Below, piece by piece: positions 17,301 to 22,095 of a DNA stretch of 22,095 nucleotides. The DNA is from Thoreauomyces humboldtii (lineage: Eukaryota; Chytridiomycota; Chytridiomycetes; Spizellomycetales; Powellomycetaceae). Location: assembly GCA_027596035.1 (NCBI GenBank), contig JADGJA010000347.1:1-22095 (forward strand), given 5' to 3'. The stretch's first letter is position 1, and every line of letters starts with the position of its first letter. A program made the position numbers and the translations under genes. The notes under the pieces are model-generated. The model was not told the origin of the DNA and made no database searches. It worked only from the letters and a program-made list of their open reading frames with translations.

Positions 17301-19592
17301 TTCGACGACTTTTCCTGGGGTGAAACTCGCAAGGTGGTCGGTGAGGATGGCGGGGATCATGCGCAAAAGGACGGCGAGTATCTCGTGGGAAGCGTTGTGC
17401 TGAAAAGGTATGTGCATCGGATGGTGCCTGCTTATTGTTATCTACCACTCAAAAGCTTTTCTAGATTTGCCGAATGGGAAGAGGATCGGTTTGAGCACAA
17501 CGACATCAGTGCTTACGCACAACAAAAGCGGGCTTCCCGTGGCCGTGCCCTCCCTGTAGTACCAAACTCACCTTTCGCTCCGCCGCCTCACCGAACGTCC
17601 TTCACGGGACAATCTGGATCGCTTCCGCCCGGCTCTTACAACCCTCTTGCCAAAAGCCCGATTCCGCGCGAATTCCGTCAATCTGTCATTTCGACTCGGA
17701 GTTCTCAGCCTCTCCTCGGTGGCAAGAGAGCTTCATCCAGTTCATATGGATCATACCCTCGAGATACAGGCGGATACATGGAGCAGCCTGGCGATGATGC
17801 GTACGGCGCTGATTTGGGGGCGATGTACGCGGAACCCGAGCAAGAGGCCTATTATGACCATCCTGTTGGATCTTTTGCAGCAGCTGCTGAAGGTCACTAT
17901 TCGGACCAGTACGGGAATACCTACGTTCCTCCTGAACAGGAACAACACCAATTATCGCATTTTCCCTCCTCCTCAACAATTGGTCGCCATCAAGTAGCCC
18001 ATGCCGCATCTTCGTCTACCATGGGGCGACCGCTATTAGCGAACGCTGCTTCTTCGCCATCCCTCGGGCGCCACCGGGTGGCACATGCCTCGTCTTCCTC
18101 AAGCCTAGCGCGACACCAAGTAACCCATGTCCTGTCGTCCTCTAGTCTCGGACCTCCTCGACGGGGCACTCCCACGGAGGAAAAGAAACGAAGCTGGTAT
18201 CTTGAGACTCATCGACGCCGCGAAATCAACAGTATGCCCGCTGGGAACATTGCCCTTCCCGGCTGGATTGATGATAATGATGAGGATGCGCAGCCCACCG
18301 AGCTTGAGCCATACGAATCACATACAATGGTTACCGCTGAACATCCTGCTACTTACGAAATCCACGAGGTCCCGGCAGGTTCGTCGAACATAACGGCACA
18401 TCCGGATTCACGCCGCGCCCATGCTGCGCAACCTACGCTTGGATCTCATGACCCTTGGATCCCGATGGCTTCCTTTCTACCTGCAGCACCCTCTCGAGAA
18501 AATAGTCATGCTTCATTGCCTGTCAACGTAGGATATGTTGGGCCGGTCCCTCACGTGGAAATCGTGGCTGCTACACCGAGTGAGCGCAGCATGAGCGGAT
18601 ACGGACTTGAGACTTCGATTGCCGCTGATAACAGCAGGCAGTTCAACATGTCACGCATGTCAGCAACTCCTCGAAGAGGACGTGCTTTGCCAACGGCGTC
18701 GAAAAGCAGTTCCGATGCCCCGTCGGTATCCACATCCAGTGCCAATTCCAATAATACCATGCCTTTCCAGGAGAACCGGCAAGTTTTCGACGGTCAGACT
18801 CTGCCTCGTCGCATGCGCAATCCTTCCACCGATCCGCTTTCGGAAAGGGCCAACCGTAGCGCCGCTGCGGCTCCCCTCATGGAACGCCAAACCTCGAAAG
18901 AGAATGGGGCGCTTTTGCAATCAGCGAACGCGTCCATAAAGAAGAACACGGAACGCATTTCGGCTGCCATCCCCCGAAAGGAGCGCTTGCCCGCTGTCGC
19001 TCCAACCTTCACGGTCCCAGTAAACACCGGGCCGGGCGTGCGTGCTCCTTCTACGCTGCCTTCAGGGACTCGACCGAGGGTGGAGGAGTCGCTGGGCATC
19101 GCCGCCAGCAAAGGCATCGCTTCCACGGTTCGTAGCTTCTGGGAGTCGGTCGGTGAGGTCCCTTCTTCGGCCGACACGTCCCGGCGGTCTCGTCCTCCCC
19201 GTTCGGCAGGTCCCAGACCCATCGGAGTTCCGGGACAAGACAGAAACCGCCCAGCCGATCGAAGCTCGATCCGAGATCAGACGTTCGTTGCCGACGACCG
19301 TGGCAGCATCCTCATCGATCGGACAAACGGCGTCGATGGTGACCGACCTCCCGCCATCGTGCTTCCCATCCACGCCACCCGAGGTGCAGACCTCCTGCCT
19401 CAGCGGGTCGACGATCTGCACGACGACCTTTCGGGCGTCCTGGACGCATCGTTCGGATTGGACGTGGATCCCTTCCCACGTAGCGGCGGTGCCGAGGACG
19501 CCGACGGGTGGAGCTTCTCGTTTGCGGAGAGCGCTGCGAACGGAGCCCCCACCTCCTCCTATGCGACTGGTGATCGATCACGTCGGTATTGA
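14392..19592 (+). CDS. Chitin synthase, class IV (CHS3 type), with a long disordered C-terminal tail
   Basis: Six exons, 14392-14608, 14674-14873, 14936-16117, 16176-16997, 17061-17407 and 17465-19592, give 1631 aa. The enzyme polymerises UDP-GlcNAc into chitin at the plasma membrane. After a basic N-terminus come TM1 (about 141-160), an extracytoplasmic cytochrome-b5-like region with [17 protein letters not shown], and TM2 (about 378-405). The GT2 catalytic domain follows: VTCYSE (447-452), ADGMVKG (480-486), VDADT (617-621), LPGCF (686-690), GEDR (733-736) and SQRRRW (772-777), then INSTIHNL. Three C-terminal TMs (about 803-885) and WGETRKV (893-899) close the core. About 730 further residues are Ser/Pro/Ala-rich and predicted disordered, with a 14-residue tandem repeat. 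Introns are 65, 62, 58, 63 and 57 nt; the last keeps frame and has no stop, so retention would add 19 residues. There is no myosin domain, so class V is excluded. Confidence 0.95.
17967..18155 (+). repeat. 42-bp tandem repeat within the chitin synthase tail
   Basis: Four full units of 14 codons (17967-18008, 18009-18050, 18051-18092, 18093-18134) and a partial fifth follow the pattern SSS-(T/S)-(I/M/L)-(G/A)-R-x5-A/H-x. Example units are [14 protein letters not shown] and [14 protein letters not shown]. The DNA units are diverged from each other, so the repeat is not recent. Confidence 0.8.
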
Positions 19593-19940
19593 GAAAACTT
19601 TGATTTGTCACTAGCTAGTGATGTTGAACTTTGTGAAGGACGGACTGGACAGTAAGTTAGTTATGAATAGTTAATGTTTGATGTTATGAATATTTTGGTT
19701 CCCGCTAGAGACGGGTCCGCGCCATTGTCGCAAATCATTCATTCCCTGGAGAACTGTAGATGCTTTGTGATTTGGATGGTATAAGGAAAACTGGACTGAG
19801 AATGGGTAAAGGGGTATACATGTGGATGCTATAAGCTATCCATAGGGAAGATGAAGAGGATGAATCTAGGGTGGTATGCGATGCTACACTCGGCAGCAAA
19901 CCATGCAAAAACTCCTGATCTGGGTTTCCGAAGGGTGCTC
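19593..19940. terminator. Convergent 3' region between chitin synthase and bHLH genes
   Basis: These 348 bp lie between opposing stops. The sequence is AT-richer than the genes (for example 19650-19700, GTTAGTTATGAATAGTTAATG), as expected for 3' UTRs. No gene or structured RNA was seen. Confidence 0.4.
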
Positions 19941-21652
19941 TCAATGCTGTGGATGGAACCGAGGGTCACCGCCTGCCATCTGGTTCATGGCCTGCTGCAT
20001 CCCAGGGAGGTAGCTGGCATCGAACGAGTAGGCGCGACGAGGGAGCGACGAGTATCCCGACGAAGCGTCCGATAGTTGCTGATGGTGATGAGGGTGTTGG
20101 CTAGGATGTCCCGGTTGCCCGTGCTGCAGATGCTGCGAGTGGACACCGACGCCGCCTCCCGTCGAATTGTGGTGTTGATGGTGTTGGTACTGGTTCTGAT
20201 GATGGTGTTGTTGTTGTTGCTGCTGCTGCTGCTGTTGAAGCTGCATGTGGTGCGCGTATGGCGAATGCTGCTGTGTCGGGCACGGGTATTCGGACGGTCC
20301 GTTGACAGGAGGTGCCTGCTGAATGACGGGCGTAGAATTGGGAGGCGTCGGGGTTTCGCGCGCAACAAATGACACGTCAGTGTAACCGTTCGAAGCCATG
20401 ATCACGCCGTTCAGTGCATCGTGCGATCCTCCTTGCATGTGCAAGACCTTTGGCGATGCCCCGTTGCGTTCGTAAGCGTTATGAAATGGGCCTTTATGAA
20501 CAGAAGTAAGAAAGGATGCTCGCTCTGTGAAAGGTTGGTAAAGGCCTTACCATCGGTCAAGAGGTGATCGGCGTTGAACGGTGTGCTGGATGTGCTCCTG
20601 TCTGCCGAGGTCTCGGGACTCTGTCGCGACAAAGATCCTTCAGCGGCCGGAGCGACAGCCGAGCTGGTAAGGTGTGCACCGTCCGTGTCACTGCTGATAC
20701 TCGCAGACTCGAGCTTGGGTGACAAGCTGCTGCTTCCCGTAGGTCGAGGACTTCCTTCTTCTGCAGAAAGGAGACCTCCCCCAGCCGCCGCAGCCCCTTC
20801 AGCAGCTTCGGCAGCTTCGGCGGCCTCCTTTTCGGCTTGCAATATCTGCATCTTCAACGCGTCGGCCGCTCGCGCCGCCTCCTGTGCAGCTTCGTCCTGG
20901 AGATCCTCGTCGAGTTCCGGCGGTAACGTTTGCTCCATGCCAAGCATCGCCTGGAGCCTGTTAACCTCGCTGAGAAGACTAGCACTGTAGTTGCGCAAGG
21001 ATCCGAGCGCCTGATCCTTTATCGCCACCTTGCGTTTGATCTCTTGAACGAATTGGAGCGAGTGATTTACGATGACAGATTTCGAAGGCTTTCGAATGGT
21101 CGAGAGGCTCGGCAGGGCCTGAGCGAGATCTTGAAACCGCAAGTTGAGGTTCTCGCGTCGTGCCCTTTCGGTGGCATTGTGATAGGCTCGTCGCTCCGCC
21201 ATGTTGACCGATCGATACATGGGTAGCGCATATTCGGCACTGTGACTGGGTAAGAGTTGACGGGGTCAGCGTGAGCAAATCAAAGGAACCGGGAACGAGA
21301 ACAACTCACTGTCGTCCTGGCGGGTATCCGTCTACGAGGAGTTGAGAAAATAACGCCTGTCAGCTTCAGGTACATAGGCCTCCCAAGGGTCCGTCCATCC
21401 ACACGTGAGCCTGAGCGGCTCTGCAATGCGGAACCAGGTGCGACCACAGTGTGATGTCGCGTGGTACGTACATGGGGGTATCTGGTAGCCAAAAGCGCCT
21501 GGCTGTGGTTGGTGGTGGACATTCACGTCGCCAATGAGTCCGCCGGTCGATGAGGGTTGGGAGCCGGGATGAACCATCGCTGAGGCTCCTGGTCCGGGAT
21601 GCGAGTAGTAGGGCGAATCCGCCATGTGGTCAATGTGGTTGGCGGGAAGCAT
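19941..21652 (-). CDS. bHLH transcription factor with Gln/His-rich C-terminus
   Basis: Four exons, 21652-21472, 21331-21310, 21245-20551 and 20431-19941, give 462 aa. The bHLH domain (about 85-138) has a basic region HNATERARRE in which His90, Glu94 and Arg98 match E-box-binding (CANNTG) proteins. Helix 1 is NLRFQDLAQALP, the loop runs through RKPSKSVIV, and helix 2 continues as a coiled extension (VAIKDQALGSLRNYSASLL). Downstream come an Ala/Glu-rich stretch, a Ser-rich stretch, ten glutamines (365-374) and His/Gln-rich sequence, features common in activation regions. Exon 2 is only 22 nt. Introns are 140, 64 and 119 nt. The third intron is taken to end at CAAG (20432) because the nearer AAAG would put the Gln-rich region out of frame. 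The start may be the ATG at 21652 or the one at 21625. Target genes cannot be read from the sequence. Confidence 0.85.
20208..20237 (-). repeat. Polyglutamine-encoding CAA/CAG run
   Basis: Ten consecutive glutamine codons (one CAA, five CAG, four CAA in coding order) lie in the bHLH gene and are followed by His and mixed Gln/His codons. The mixed codons make it less slippery than a pure CAG run, but length variation between strains is likely. Confidence 0.9.
21310..21331 (-). other. 22-nt microexon of the bHLH gene
   Basis: On the minus strand the exon follows TCCTCGTAG and precedes GTGAGT. It encodes GYPPGR plus split codons at both ends and is needed to connect YQIPP to HHSAEYALPMYRSVNMAERR in frame. 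Confidence 0.65.
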
Positions 21653-22095
21653 GGCACGATGGACTCAAGATGGGCGAGCACGATCTTGGTGAAACGGGAA
21701 TGGAATGGTGAGCCATGCCGCGACGAAAGCCCACCGCACGCACCGCCAGCGAAGGGTACCTTTGGTAAATATACCGGTAGACTACGGTTCGGTACGATAG
21801 CTTGTACTCGGGCTCTGTCTTCGCCAACAGGGAAAGAAGAAAGAAGCGCCCAATTTTGCGAGGGGATGGAGGAAGCGGGGCGGTACAGGGACAGGCTGCT
21901 TTGTGTGATCTGCTAATATGCAGCGAGGCAGCGATGAACGGAGAGAAACGTGGGGATGGAAAAAGCCGACAGGATCTTGCAGGTCCAGCTCGAGTCTGCC
22001 CTTGTATAACGGTAGCGGTAGAGAGAGTGTGGCCGGAGCGACGCGTGTGTGTGGCACACTTGGGTTACTGTGGGAGGTGGTGGTGGGTGGTGGGT
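21653..22095 (-). promoter_or_regulatory. Upstream region of the bHLH gene
   Basis: No gene was found. The far end is G-rich on the plus strand, with four GGG runs at 22062-22064, 22072-22074, 22085-22087 and 22092-22094, so a quadruplex could form. An AAGAAGAAAG purine patch lies near 21834-21845. Direction and boundaries of the promoter are inferred only from the gene downstream. Confidence 0.35.

Noticed and set aside
14392..19592. Class V/VII chitin synthase with myosin motor
   Set aside because: No myosin motor sequence precedes the catalytic domain, and the motif set ([25 protein letters not shown]) is class IV.
1..22095. CRISPR array, rRNA, tRNA genes or a complete transposon
   Set aside because: No regularly spaced direct repeats, no tRNA A/B boxes with a cloverleaf, no rRNA sequence and no transposase or reverse-transcriptase motif were seen.

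Overview
This window looks like nuclear DNA from a basidiomycete fungus, probably Ustilaginomycotina (the phylum fits well; the subphylum is inference). The evidence is protein-coding genes cut by many short GT-AG introns (about 53-170 nt, most 55-95, usually with a CTRAY-type branch site), a GC-leaning third codon position in the clear genes, a fungal class IV chitin synthase and a fungal-style bHLH factor. All exon joins were made by eye from reading frame, splice signals and family conservation; no RNA evidence was available.

Layout, left to right: (1) 444-1817 (+) a type II membrane protein with a degenerate FkbM-methyltransferase-like domain; (2) 1983-2546 (-) NAA50-type N-terminal acetyltransferase, 2 exons; (3) 2871-3976 (+) prohibitin PHB1, 3 exons; (4) 4145-5370 (-) a class II (SIRT4-type) sirtuin, 5 exons including a 25-nt microexon; (5) 5579-8217 (+) TYW1, the wybutosine radical-SAM enzyme, 7 exons including a 36-nt exon; (6) 8664-11168 (-) an RRM plus coiled-coil protein, 10 exons; (7) 11169-14391 a 3.2 kb gene-poor island with two long back-to-back inverted repeats and coding-like debris; (8) 14392-19592 (+) a class IV chitin synthase, 6 exons, with a very long disordered tail; (9) 19941-21652 (-) a bHLH transcription factor, 4 exons including a 22-nt microexon.

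The eight intact genes strictly alternate in strand. They form divergent pairs with short shared promoters (NAA50/PHB1, sirtuin/TYW1) and convergent pairs with short shared 3' regions. The genes are housekeeping or regulatory and do not form one pathway. PHB1 and probably the sirtuin act in mitochondria, TYW1 in tRNA-Phe modification, NAA50 at the ribosome, and the chitin synthase in wall building.

The most unusual region is 12490-13165. There two long hairpin-forming inverted repeats lie in the order A'-A-B-B' inside the only gene-poor stretch. Other points worth checking are the loss of the catalytic tyrosine and histidine in the NAA50 protein, several microexons of 22-42 nt, and a sirtuin intron that ends in A10-G instead of a pyrimidine tract.
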